From Microbispora catharanthi (GTDB lineage: Bacteria > Actinomycetota > Actinomycetes > Streptosporangiales > Streptosporangiaceae): a stretch of 64,000 nucleotides of DNA. The DNA lies in NCBI RefSeq assembly GCF_006334915.2, contig NZ_VDMA02000027.1, positions 1 through 64,000 of the forward strand, written 5' to 3'. This document shows, piece after piece, positions 7,158 to 15,382 of the stretch (position 1 is the stretch's first letter; the number at the start of each line of letters is the position of its first letter). Below the pieces are notes generated by a model, which ran no database searches, was not told the DNA's origin, and saw only the letters and a program-made list of their open reading frames with translations. Position numbers and translations under genes: made by a program.

Positions 7158-8687
7158 CTACTGGAGCCAGTCGGACTCGGCCGCGGCCTGCTTGTCCTCG
7201 CCGGCCTTGCCTTCGTTCGTGTGGATCACGACCTTGTCGACGGTGGAGCCGACCGGCTGAGCGGCGCTCGCGCCGCTGTCCGGGCCGCACCAGGACTCCT
7301 GGCCCAGCTCCACCGCGGCGTTGGGGGCGGCGCAGGTGCCGCTGCGGATGTTCTCGACGACGAGCTTGTTCCCGCGCACCTGGACCCGCACGTACGTACG
7401 GACGTGCTCCTGGTTCTCGACCGAGTTGGCCCAGTGGCTCTTGGGGTTCAGCGGGTCGGGACCGTAGTTCGGGTCCTTGGTCGTGTCCGGAGCGGTGAGG
7501 TCGTAGTACTTCGAACCCGACGCCGAGTTCGCCGTCACGTAGATGACGCCGCCCGGGCCCTTGGACACCTCGGTGGCGCCGGGCTGCTCGTCCTTGTCCG
7601 CCTTCTGCCCGTTCTTGATCACGTAGCTGCGGGAGTAGCTGTGGTCGTGACCCTGCAGGACCAGGTCGACGCCGAGCTTCGAGAAGGCCGTCGGGAAGTC
7701 CTGGCGGCGCACCTTGTTGTCGGCGTCGTTCGCGTGGCTGGCCGGCGAGTAGATCGCGTGGTGGTAGATGAGCACCGTGTGCTTGGCGCCGGCGCCGTGC
7801 TTGTTGACGACATCGGTGATGTAGGCGATGTGCGCGGCGTCGGAGCCGCTGGCGTACGCGTTGCTGTTGATGTCGATGAACAGGATGTTCTTGTACGTGA
7901 ACCAGTAGTCGCCGCCCGACCGGGTCGTCGCGCTGCCGTTGTAGTACGGCGCGGAGCGGTCGGTGTTCGGCGTCCAGAAGTGCTGCTCGTACGCCTTGCC
8001 GCCGACGTCGTGGTTGCCGATGGTGGCGGCCCAGGGGTACTGGCGCAGCTTGTCGGACGCGAGGAACGCGTTCCACTGCGTCTCGGTGTTGGCGGACTCG
8101 ACCTGGTCGCCGCCGGAGACCAGCAGCTCGGCCTTCGGGTTGGCGGCGAGGGCGACGTTCAGGGTGTCCTCCCACCCGGCGCCGTCCTTCGCCACGTTGC
8201 CGGACGAGCCGATCTGCGGGTCGCCGAAGAACAGGAAGTCGAGATTGTCGCCGTTGAAGTCCTGGGTCGTGAAGGAGTACGTCGGGGACCAGTCGCCCTC
8301 GGCTCCGACCCGGTAGGAGTAGGCGGTGTTCTGCTTCAGGCTGTCGATCGTGGCGTGCGCGTTGTAGCCGCCGTTGACGACGTTCGCGGTGACCGTGGCG
8401 GGGAAGGTGACGGCGTTCGCGGGGAACCGGCCGTCGACGACCTCGGACGCCGGCGCGACCTGGACCACCTGCGCGGTGCCGGCCGAGGAGTACCACGACA
8501 GGACGCGCTGCGTCTCGTCGGCGCCCACCCCGAGGACGACGCCGGTGAGCGTCGCGCTGTCGGCGTGGGCCGCGGTGGCCAGGCCGCCGCCGAACACGGC
8601 GCCGGCGCTGAGGGCTGCCGCGGTGGCGCTCATGGCCACCCGGCGCAGGACGAGCCCGGGGCCCTGAGTCCCCTTGTCGAGCTTCAT
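7158..8687 (-). CDS. Secreted purple-acid-phosphatase-like metallophosphoesterase
   Basis: A 509-residue exported enzyme. A signal peptide with Arg-Arg (RRVAMSATAAALSAG) ends near residue 43. A fibronectin-like PAP N-terminal domain follows, then the calcineurin-type core with GDPQIG (about 155), GGDQVE (about 192), GNHD (about 225), YHHAIYS (about 310) and GHDHSYSRS (about 346), which are all the metal-binding blocks. It would hydrolyse phosphate esters outside the cell. The start ATG 8687 has GGAAAG upstream. It lies between the HupE-like gene (116 bp upstream) and the DUF916-like gene. The HupE neighbour hints at metal supply or homeostasis, which is inference. Confidence 0.88.
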   Translation of the reverse strand: MKLDKGTQGPGLVLRRVAMSATAAALSAGAVFGGGLATAAHADSATLTGVVLGVGADETQRVLSWYSSAGTAQVVQVAPASEVVDGRFPANAVTFPATVTANVVNGGYNAHATIDSLKQNTAYSYRVGAEGDWSPTYSFTTQDFNGDNLDFLFFGDPQIGSSGNVAKDGAGWEDTLNVALAANPKAELLVSGGDQVESANTETQWNAFLASDKLRQYPWAATIGNHDVGGKAYEQHFWTPNTDRSAPYYNGSATTRSGGDYWFTYKNILFIDINSNAYASGSDAAHIAYITDVVNKHGAGAKHTVLIYHHAIYSPASHANDADNKVRRQDFPTAFSKLGVDLVLQGHDHSYSRSYVIKNGQKADKDEQPGATEVSKGPGGVIYVTANSASGSKYYDLTAPDTTKDPNYGPDPLNPKSHWANSVENQEHVRTYVRVQVRGNKLVVENIRSGTCAAPNAAVELGQESWCGPDSGASAAQPVGSTVDKVVIHTNEGKAGEDKQAAAESDWLQ

Positions 8688-8803
8688 TGCTTTCCATCCA
8701 TTTGGGGGTATTGGAGCGGTTTGCACGATTTCGGGACTCGATGGCGCGGAGATGAACGTGGAGCAGGCGGGCCGTTGCGCTTGCCGGAAGTTGTGAGGTG
8801 ATC

Positions 8804-10036
8804 TCAGATTCCGGGAATTCTCTGCACGAACCACACCAGGCCCATCGCGGACACACCCGCCGCGATCGCCCCGGTCGTCCACAGCCCCACGATCGGCCGC
8901 CGGTGACGCAGCAGGGCGAGCAGCGGGAAGACGGCGACGATAACCGTCAGCTGGACGACCTCGATGCCCACGTTGAAGACGAGCAGCGACCACAAGAGCG
9001 TCCACGACCAGGCCTGATCGATGCCCAGTGCCGCGGCGAAGCCGAGACCGTGCACGAGGCCGAAGCAGAAGACCACCGCGAGCCGCGTCCAGCCCGTGCC
9101 GTCCAGGCCGAGGCGGCCGTGACCGGCCGTCTCCAGATCTGCGGCGTGCGACCGGTGTCGCCAGACGCGCCACAGATGCCAGCCCGCGACGACCGCGATC
9201 GAGAGGGCGATGACGGGCTCGACGAACGACGCGGGCGCCTCCACGAGGCCGAGGGCGGCGAGGACGAAGGTCACCGAGTGGGCCAGTGTGAAGGTCGTCG
9301 CCGCCAGCACGATCTCGCGCAGGCGGCGTGACCCCGCGATGAGCGCCAGCAGGAACAGGATGTGGTCGAGCCCGCCGAGCAGGTGCTCGGCTCCGAGCCG
9401 GAAGAACTCCCAGAACCGCTCGAACCAGGACTGGTGCGTGGAGAACGACCGATGCTGAGCGTCGAGGGCGGTGCTTCCGGACTTCAGGTCGAGATCGTAG
9501 GTGACGATCGTCTTGCTGTCGCGCACGTACCCCTCGGAGCCGGCGAACAGCGCGCTGCGCACCTCGTGCGCTTCGGCGGACCCCGGGCACCGGTAGTCGA
9601 GGGTCAGCCGCGCGTACGGGACGCCCTCGCGTCGCCCGATCGTGAAGCCGCCGTCCCTGACCGGGGCGCACGCCTCGCCCCCGGCGGTGACGCCGAAGCG
9701 TTCGCTGACGTACGCGACGACCGAGCCGGCGTGGGCGTCGAGAGCGGCGGCCTGCTGACCCGAGTCACCGGCCTCGAACGCCGCGGTGCCCGCTCTGAAG
9801 AGCGGGTCGTCCTTCTCGTAGTCGGCGGCGGAGACGACGAGCAGGTCGTACTCCAGCTGGAGCTCGGTGCGGACGTGCCCGGCCTGGGGCGAGTCGAGGT
9901 TGACGTAAACCGTCGAGGTGAACCCGTGAGCGAGGGCGGGCGGGGCGCCGAGCGGAGCGGAGAGGGCACTGAACAGGACGGCCACGGCTGCGGCGGCGAT
10001 GACAGCACAGACACGACGCCGAGCGGCGGGGGACAT
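8804..10036 (-). CDS. HupE/UreJ-family membrane protein
   Basis: A 410-residue protein. A signal peptide ends at about residue 36, an extracytoplasmic domain of about 180 residues with two cysteines follows, and then a membrane domain with about seven helices containing the family signature LGGLDHILFLLALI (near 220) and further His residues (TLAHSVTF, GLVHGLGFA). HupE/UreJ proteins are putative nickel/cobalt or other metal transporters. The large exported N-terminal domain marks the HupE/UreJ_2 subtype. ATG 10036 has AAGGAG four bases upstream. It is first in the run with the metallophosphoesterase and the DUF916-like gene. I looked for a cobalamin riboswitch in front and saw none. Confidence 0.85.
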   Translation of the reverse strand: MSPAARRRVCAVIAAAAVAVLFSALSAPLGAPPALAHGFTSTVYVNLDSPQAGHVRTELQLEYDLLVVSAADYEKDDPLFRAGTAAFEAGDSGQQAAALDAHAGSVVAYVSERFGVTAGGEACAPVRDGGFTIGRREGVPYARLTLDYRCPGSAEAHEVRSALFAGSEGYVRDSKTIVTYDLDLKSGSTALDAQHRSFSTHQSWFERFWEFFRLGAEHLLGGLDHILFLLALIAGSRRLREIVLAATTFTLAHSVTFVLAALGLVEAPASFVEPVIALSIAVVAGWHLWRVWRHRSHAADLETAGHGRLGLDGTGWTRLAVVFCFGLVHGLGFAAALGIDQAWSWTLLWSLLVFNVGIEVVQLTVIVAVFPLLALLRHRRPIVGLWTTGAIAAGVSAMGLVWFVQRIPGI

Positions 10037-10211
10037 ATGACTCCTTTTCGGCTTTGCCGTACGAAATCTGCTCGATTGAGATGAACGAGCGGTATCTCGG
10101 ACGAGAACCGTCGAGGAACCACGCCCGGCGGAGGCGGCCGCGGCGTCGGAGGCCGCAAATCATGCGGTAGGAAATAGGCGCACTTCCCACCGCCCCCGAA
10201 GGACGATCCCC

Positions 10212-10883
10212 ATGCGCTCTCGGCTTCTGCCTGCCTGCACACTGGCCGCGGCAGTCGCGACCGCCCTGCTGGCCGGCGGATGCGGCTCCGGCGACGACTG
10301 GTCCCGGCCGCATGCGAAGCCCACCGCCGTCGGCACCCCCGGCCCGGGCTTCTTCCCGGCCGCGTCACCCGCCCCGGAGGCGACGATCACGCCCCGGCCC
10401 GGCTCCTGGAACGGGGTCCGTCCGCCGGAGGGCTACCGCGTGGTGCTGCTCACCGCGGGGGAGGACCGCCAGACCACGACGCTGGTGAGCGCGGTGACGG
10501 CGTGGGCCGAGGAGGAGCGCGTCAGCCTCAGGACCCTCACGGCCACGCGGCCGGACCAGTTCGTGCCGACCATCAGCAGGGCGATCGACATGAGGCCCGA
10601 CCTCATCGTCAGCGCCGGCGACGCCCTCGTCGACCCCCTGGCCCTGGTCACCCCCAACCACCTCGACCAGCAGTTCCTCGTGGTCGGCGCGGAGCTGGCC
10701 GAGCCCACGGAGAACGTCACCGCCGCCGACTGGACCGGTGCGTCGTTCCGCGGCGAGGGGCTCGGCATGTCCTCGGCGTACGATCCCGCCAGCTTCACCC
10801 CCGAGCGCGCCGGGCGTGCGGTCCGGGCGGGTGCCGCGGCCGTGCTCAACGGCATGACCGGCATCGTGCTCTGGCTCGATTAG
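10212..10883 (+). CDS. Lipoprotein, BMP-type periplasmic-binding-like
   Basis: A 223-residue exported lipoprotein. The signal peptide ends in the lipobox LLAGGC, after which a proline-rich linker leads to a Rossmann-like domain (YRVVLLTAGED, PDLIVSAGDALVDPL, FLVVGAEL). It resembles half of a basic-membrane-protein/sugar-binding fold, shorter than a full solute-binding protein, and no ABC transporter is encoded beside it. It is divergent from the HupE-like gene, with about 175 bp between them. A 6-bp hairpin, AGTGGA/TCCACT (10882-10896), overlaps the stop codon. Its ligand is unknown. Confidence 0.75.
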   Translation: MRSRLLPACTLAAAVATALLAGGCGSGDDWSRPHAKPTAVGTPGPGFFPAASPAPEATITPRPGSWNGVRPPEGYRVVLLTAGEDRQTTTLVSAVTAWAEEERVSLRTLTATRPDQFVPTISRAIDMRPDLIVSAGDALVDPLALVTPNHLDQQFLVVGAELAEPTENVTAADWTGASFRGEGLGMSSAYDPASFTPERAGRAVRAGAAAVLNGMTGIVLWLD

Positions 10884-11062
10884 TGGAGTGTCCACTCAGG
10901 TTCGCCGGGCCGCTTCCGGGCCTTTGGTGATCAGACTCCGGGATCACCGTCGGCACGATGATGCGACTGCGGTCGCACGAAAGCGGGGACTCCAGGAGGA
11001 CGCGCGAGCGGCCTGCGTGATCAACGATTGGTCGCGTGATCGAGACCATCGGGGGGATCGGC

Positions 11063-12547
11063 ATGTCACCCCTGGAGATCCTGCTTCTGCTGGGCGTCGT
11101 CGGCCTGCTGTCGTCGCGGTGGTGCCCGCCCCGAGCCCGGCGGCCGGTCGCGCTCGCCGCGGCGGCGGTCGTCGCCGTGTCCGGGATCGTGCTGACCGTG
11201 CGCGGATTGCGCTGGCAGATGGCGCCCGCGCTCGCCGGCGTCCTGGTCGCGCTCGCGTTCGCCGTGCCAGTGCTCGCCGGACGCCCGGCGCGGCGGGTGA
11301 GACGGTGGCTCGCCCTGCCGGGAGTCGTGGTCTGCATCGGCCTGGTTTGCGCGAGCGCGACCGCTGCCTGGGCAGTGCCCGTGCCCGTGTTCCCCGGGCC
11401 GTCCGGTCCGTACGCGGTGGGCACGGCCGTGATGCAGTGGACCGACGTCTCTCGCCCGGAGCCCGCCACCGATGAGCCCGGCGACCACCGCACGGTCGTG
11501 GTCCAGTTGTGGTACCCCGCCCCCAAGGGCACGGCCGGTCCCCGTGCCCGGTATCTCGGCCGCACAGAGCGGGAGGCGCGCACGGTCGCCGACGGCCTGA
11601 CCGGCTACATCGGCGTGCCCGCCTTCCTGCTCGACGACGCGGTCCGTGCCCGCACCGGCGCCGTGTACGACGCGCCCGCGGCGGCCGGGCGGTTCCCGAT
11701 CGTGCTGTTCTCTCCCGGGCTGGGAGGCGTGCGCACCCAGAACACCGCGTGGGCGGAGGAACTGGCCGGCCGCGGCTACGTCGTCGCGGCCCTCGACCAC
11801 CCGTACGACTCCGCCGCCGTCGTGCTCGACGATGGACGGACGATCCGCACGCGGGTCGTGGCCACCGGCGACGACGAGGAGGACAGACGGCTCGCGACCG
11901 GCTGGACGGCGGTCAGGGCCGCCGATCTCAGCTTCGTCCTCACCCAGCTCGGCCGCCTCGACAGGGGCGAGATCCGCGGCCCGCTGACCGGACGGCTCGA
12001 CACCGCGCGGGCGGCGGCGACCGGGCACTCCATGGGCGGAGGCGCCGCCCTGCGGGCCGCCCGCCAGGACTCCCGGTTCGCGGCGGTGATCGACCTGGAC
12101 GGCTACCCGTACGACCCCGCGCCCGGGTCCTACCATCAGCCGGTGCTCGCGCTCACCCATCCCGTCGACCCGGCCGACAACCCGTCGTACATCCCTCGTC
12201 TCACCCGGATCCTCTCGCTGAGCACGTCGGAGAGCTACCGGATCACGGTCCCCGGCGCGGCGCACCTCACCTTCGCCGACGCGCCGCTCTACATGCCGCC
12301 GGTGCCGTCCGTTGTCGGCTCCCTGGGCCGCACCGGGGGCCTGACCGTCACCACGGCGGCCACCATGGCCTTCCTCGACGCCACCCTGCGTGACAAACCC
12401 GGCGACCTGGCCACGCTCCTGCGCCCGTACGGCGATCTCACCGTCCACCGGCCCGTGCGGAAGGACGACACGGGGAACCGTGACGCTGACGACGGCCACG
12501 ACGGTCTCGATCGGGTCAGGGCCGGACGGCCAGCACCCGGAAGCTGA
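11063..12547 (+). CDS. Membrane-anchored alpha/beta hydrolase (PAF-acetylhydrolase-like)
   Basis: About 494 residues. Four N-terminal hydrophobic segments (residues about 3-15, 30-45, 60-75 and 90-110) precede an alpha/beta-hydrolase domain with an oxyanion-type motif (FPIVLFSPGLGG), the nucleophile elbow GHSMGGG, and a late His in PGAAHLTF. The fold matches bacterial platelet-activating-factor acetylhydrolase/dienelactone-hydrolase-like enzymes. I prefer ATG 11063, which has GGGGGGA at 11051-11057. GTG 11036, in frame, has no ribosome binding site. The last 32 bases overlap the convergent methyltransferase gene. The substrate is unknown. Confidence 0.82.
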   Translation: MSPLEILLLLGVVGLLSSRWCPPRARRPVALAAAAVVAVSGIVLTVRGLRWQMAPALAGVLVALAFAVPVLAGRPARRVRRWLALPGVVVCIGLVCASATAAWAVPVPVFPGPSGPYAVGTAVMQWTDVSRPEPATDEPGDHRTVVVQLWYPAPKGTAGPRARYLGRTEREARTVADGLTGYIGVPAFLLDDAVRARTGAVYDAPAAAGRFPIVLFSPGLGGVRTQNTAWAEELAGRGYVVAALDHPYDSAAVVLDDGRTIRTRVVATGDDEEDRRLATGWTAVRAADLSFVLTQLGRLDRGEIRGPLTGRLDTARAAATGHSMGGGAALRAARQDSRFAAVIDLDGYPYDPAPGSYHQPVLALTHPVDPADNPSYIPRLTRILSLSTSESYRITVPGAAHLTFADAPLYMPPVPSVVGSLGRTGGLTVTTAATMAFLDATLRDKPGDLATLLRPYGDLTVHRPVRKDDTGNRDADDGHDGLDRVRAGRPAPGS

Positions 12548-13142
12548 TTCCGCGGGCCGTCCGCGTCACCGACTCGATCGCGAAACCGGCCTGCTCCAGG
12601 TAGGGCCGGGGATCGCGGGTGAGATAGTCGGCCTCGAACCGCACCGACAGCGGTTCCAGCAGCCGCATCCCGGCCCGGATGACCGGGTTGCTCGACGGTC
12701 CGTGCTCGGCGAGCACGAACCGCCCGCCCGGCCTGAGCACGCGGTAGGCCTCGCGCGCGGCGGCCAGCGGATCCGGGATGGTGCACATCGTGAACGTGGA
12801 CAGCACCGTGTCGGCGACGCCGTCGGGCAGGTCCAGGCGCTGCACGTCGCCCTGCCGCAGCTCGACCCGCTCGCCGAGGCCGGCCTCCGCCACCCGCCGC
12901 CGCGCCAGTTCCAGCATGCGCTCGGACAACTCGATCCCGACGACCGTGGTGCCGGCGCCGTACAGCGGGAGGTTGAGCCCCGTGCCGACCGCCAGCTCCA
13001 CCACGTGACCGCGCGCCTGCCCGACGGCCCACTCCCGGCTGCCCGGAAACAGGCGGCGCTCCCAGGCCTGCATCTGGCTGTCATACCGGTCCGCCAGCCG
13101 GTCGAACACCCGGCGTACGTCGGCATCCGTGGTAGCCCGCAT
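12516..13142 (-). CDS. Class I SAM-dependent methyltransferase (UbiE-like)
   Basis: A 208-residue cytosolic methyltransferase. VRRVFDRLADRYD opens the domain, motif I is VVELAVGTGLNLPLY, an acidic end of beta-2 is in VVGIELSERML, motif II is around DGVADTVLSTFTMC, and AYRVLRPGGRFVLAEHG follows. The layout is that of UbiE/COQ5 or phospholipid methyltransferases. I prefer ATG 13142, with AAAGG 7-8 bases upstream and the family-typical beginning. An in-frame ATG at 13187 would add 15 residues and also has a purine-rich upstream. It overlaps the hydrolase gene tail to tail. The substrate is unknown. Confidence 0.85.
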   Translation of the reverse strand: MRATTDADVRRVFDRLADRYDSQMQAWERRLFPGSREWAVGQARGHVVELAVGTGLNLPLYGAGTTVVGIELSERMLELARRRVAEAGLGERVELRQGDVQRLDLPDGVADTVLSTFTMCTIPDPLAAAREAYRVLRPGGRFVLAEHGPSSNPVIRAGMRLLEPLSVRFEADYLTRDPRPYLEQAGFAIESVTRTARGISFRVLAVRP

Positions 13143-13211
13143 CCCACGACCTTTCACGATGGGGGAGGTCTCCGCGAATCGTTCCACGGCATGGGCCCCC
13201 TCCGGGAGGGC

Positions 13212-14087
13212 CTATTCGGCGGCGACCCTGTCATCCGGGTGAATAACCAGTGGGATTCCGAAGTTCGGCTGCCGGTTCGCCGGCAGGTCGTTGAAGTCCA
13301 CGATGGCGGATGCCGGCGGCGCCGTGATCTTCACGTTCGCGTGCCATCGGTATCGGGTGTCCACCACGTTCCTCTGAATCCTCCGGACCCATTCGCCGTC
13401 GCGGGTGTAGTCATATTCCTTCGAGGAGTACCGCGTGACCAGGCGGACGGGCAACCCGGCCTTGTCCACGAACAACCTGAACGAAACCGTGTACTTGTAC
13501 GGATTGTAAGGACCCTGCTCGCTGTACAGGTTCTGCGTCTTCAGGGTGCCGCGATACTCACCGGAGCGGAGGGAAGAGGCCTTCGAGATCACGAACTTGA
13601 GCCTCGCCGGGCTGAGGACGTCGACGAGCTGGTCGCCGCGCTGGCCGTAGTCCTGCCAGGACGGGTTGTCCTCGCCGAACGTGACCCAGGTCTTGCCTTC
13701 CGGCATCGGACCCCAGTGGAAACCCTGGACGTAGGTATAGCGGCCGACGTTGACCGCGCGAAGGGGAGTGCGCATGGCTTCCAGCTCTTCAGGGGGCAGG
13801 GCGGCCCGGAGACCGGGGGTGATCACCCCCCGGGAGGTGAGGTCGTAGCCGACTACTCCGGACTTTCCGAACCCGATCCTGCCGGTGGTCCGGCGGATAT
13901 AGGTCTGCTTGTCTTCCGAAATGCTCGTCCGGGCCGTCTCGGAAACCAGAACCCCTCGCCCCGCCGCGAACTGCTGCCGGAGAGCGTGGACCGGGTCGGC
14001 GGATGAAGCGGCATGAGCGGCGCCGGCGCCGGTGAACAGCGCGGCGAGCACACCGAACAGAACGGCAAGCACATTGAGGCGCTTCAT
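13212..14087 (-). CDS. Exported protein of unknown function, LolA/LprG-like size
   Basis: A 291-residue protein with a clear signal peptide (MKRLNVLAVLFGVLAALFTG, cleavage near AHA-AS). The mature part is beta-rich with many aromatic residues. Repeated features such as TYVQGFHWGPMPEGK, LVDVLSPARLK and the hydrophobic LPVRLVTRY resemble actinomycete exported proteins with a LolA/LppX/LprG-like half-barrel, but there is no lipobox cysteine. I cannot name a function. It stands alone between the methyltransferase and the NmrA-like gene, with about 130 bp of AT-richer DNA upstream that probably carries its promoter. Confidence 0.7.
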   Translation of the reverse strand: MKRLNVLAVLFGVLAALFTGAGAAHAASSADPVHALRQQFAAGRGVLVSETARTSISEDKQTYIRRTTGRIGFGKSGVVGYDLTSRGVITPGLRAALPPEELEAMRTPLRAVNVGRYTYVQGFHWGPMPEGKTWVTFGEDNPSWQDYGQRGDQLVDVLSPARLKFVISKASSLRSGEYRGTLKTQNLYSEQGPYNPYKYTVSFRLFVDKAGLPVRLVTRYSSKEYDYTRDGEWVRRIQRNVVDTRYRWHANVKITAPPASAIVDFNDLPANRQPNFGIPLVIHPDDRVAAE

Positions 14088-14217
14088 ATCGCTCCCTGAT
14101 TCGCGGCACGGGATGGAAATCCTGCCGCCTGCGAATCACGAAGTGATCTCGAAGACGGGCGTTTTTTCACTCTTCATCGATTTCCGTACGCCCGGCTGAG
14201 CCGTGGTCTGCCAGAAG

Positions 14218-14850
14218 TCAGTACGCGACGGTGAAACGGGTCCGGTGGTGGCGCGGTTGTTCGGCTTCGTCGAGCAACGCCACCGCGAGGTCCTCCATCG
14301 AGATCCGGGACTCGCCGTCGGCGTCGACCACCAGCTCGTCGCCGCCCACCCGGTACACGCCGGTCCGCTCGCCGGGGACGAGCAGGTCGGCCGGGCTCAG
14401 GTAGGCCCAGTCCACGATGGTGTTGGCCCGGCAGGCCGCCAGCTGCTCGACGCACGCCGCCGCGATCGGCAGCAGGAAGGACGGATAGCCCGCCCGGTCC
14501 ATCAGGCGGCCGCCGCCCTCGACGGTCAGGCTGCCCGCACCGCCGACGAGCAGCAGGCGTACGCCGGTCTTGGCGCACGCCGCGAGCAGTGTGGTGGCGA
14601 CCGTGACCAGTTGGCCCTCGTCGCCGGGCGCCGGGCAGGTCGCGGTGATCACCAGGTCCTGCCCGGCGGTCAGCGCGACGACGTCGTTCACGTCGGTCGC
14701 GTCGCCGACCCGGGCCCGTGCCTCGCCGGGCAGTCCGGCGAGCCGTACCGGATTGCGGGCCACGCCGGTCACCTCGTGTCCGCGGGACACGGCCTCGGCG
14801 ACGACGCGCCTGCCCACGTTCCCGGTCGCCCCGAACACTGTGATGCGCAT
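14218..14850 (-). CDS. NAD(P)-binding NmrA-like oxidoreductase
   Basis: A 210-residue atypical SDR. GATGNVG at residues 7-13 is the dinucleotide-binding glycine motif, and the rest follows the NmrA/YesF (BVR-B-like) pattern: VGDATDVNDVV, LLLVGGAGSLTVEGG, then a short C-terminal part ISMEDLAVALLDE. There is no Tyr-x-x-x-Lys pair, as usual for this group. It is divergent from a MarR-type regulator with only 52 bp between the start codons, the usual arrangement of a regulator with its target. It may act as an NAD(P)H-dependent reductase or redox sensor. The substrate is unknown. Confidence 0.85.
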   Translation of the reverse strand: MRITVFGATGNVGRRVVAEAVSRGHEVTGVARNPVRLAGLPGEARARVGDATDVNDVVALTAGQDLVITATCPAPGDEGQLVTVATTLLAACAKTGVRLLLVGGAGSLTVEGGGRLMDRAGYPSFLLPIAAACVEQLAACRANTIVDWAYLSPADLLVPGERTGVYRVGGDELVVDADGESRISMEDLAVALLDEAEQPRHHRTRFTVAY

Positions 14851-14890
14851 GCCGCTACTTCCTCTCGATTTGTGGGGGTGCCGCGGGCGG

Positions 14891-14903
14891 TACCCTTGCC
14901 GTG
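14891..14903 (+). promoter_or_regulatory. -10 box of a leaderless transcript (MarR gene)
   Basis: TACCCT (14891-14896) ends 7 bases before the GTG at 14903, so transcription would begin at or next to the start codon. No ribosome binding site is present. This is the standard actinobacterial leaderless arrangement. Confidence 0.55.
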
Positions 14904-15382
14904 TGCCGGATCATGTGGACCACGTCCTGCAGCAGTGGGCCGATGCCCGCCCTGACCTGGACGTGTCCCCGATGGCGGTCTTCGGCCGGCTGTCGCGGCT
15001 GACGCAGCTCGTCAACAACGAGCTGCGCCGCACCTTCGCCGCACACGACCTGGACCCCTCGTCGTTCGACGTCCTGGCCACCCTCCGCCGCGGCGGCCGG
15101 CAGGCCCCGGCCGAGCTGATGCGCTCCGCCATGATCACCTCAGGGGCGGTCACCCAGCGCCTCGACCGGCTGGAGGCGCGGGGCCTGGTGACGCGGACGC
15201 CCAGCGACGTCGACGGCCGTGGTGTCCACGTCGATCTGACCGACGCCGGTCGCGAGCTCATCGACCGGGCGCTGCCCGACCACGTGGACACCGAACGGCG
15301 CCTGCTCGCCGGGCTCACCCCCGCCCAGCGGGAGAACCTGGCCGAGACCCTCAGGCAACTGCTGATGTCGCTGGGCGACTAG
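14903..15382 (+). CDS. MarR-family transcriptional regulator
   Basis: A 159-residue winged-helix repressor. Dimerisation helices flank a wHTH core (SSFDVLATLRRGGRQAPAEL, ITSGAVTQRLDRLEARGLV, wing TPSDVDGRGVHVDLT), and the C-terminal helix ends LRQLLMSLGD. The start GTG 14903 is chosen from the TACCCT box 7 bases upstream and from the typical length. It is divergent from the NmrA-like oxidoreductase and overlaps the MFS gene by 4 bp tail to tail. The MFS promoter carries a large TTAG/CTAA inverted repeat of MarR/SlyA type, so it probably controls both neighbours. The ligand is unknown. Confidence 0.88.
   Translation: MPDHVDHVLQQWADARPDLDVSPMAVFGRLSRLTQLVNNELRRTFAAHDLDPSSFDVLATLRRGGRQAPAELMRSAMITSGAVTQRLDRLEARGLVTRTPSDVDGRGVHVDLTDAGRELIDRALPDHVDTERRLLAGLTPAQRENLAETLRQLLMSLGD

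Noticed and set aside
10037-10211. A possible cobalamin or metal riboswitch in front of the HupE-like gene
   Set aside because: I looked for the conserved B12-box and cobalamin core segments and for a Zur-type palindrome and found neither. It is an ordinary divergent promoter region.
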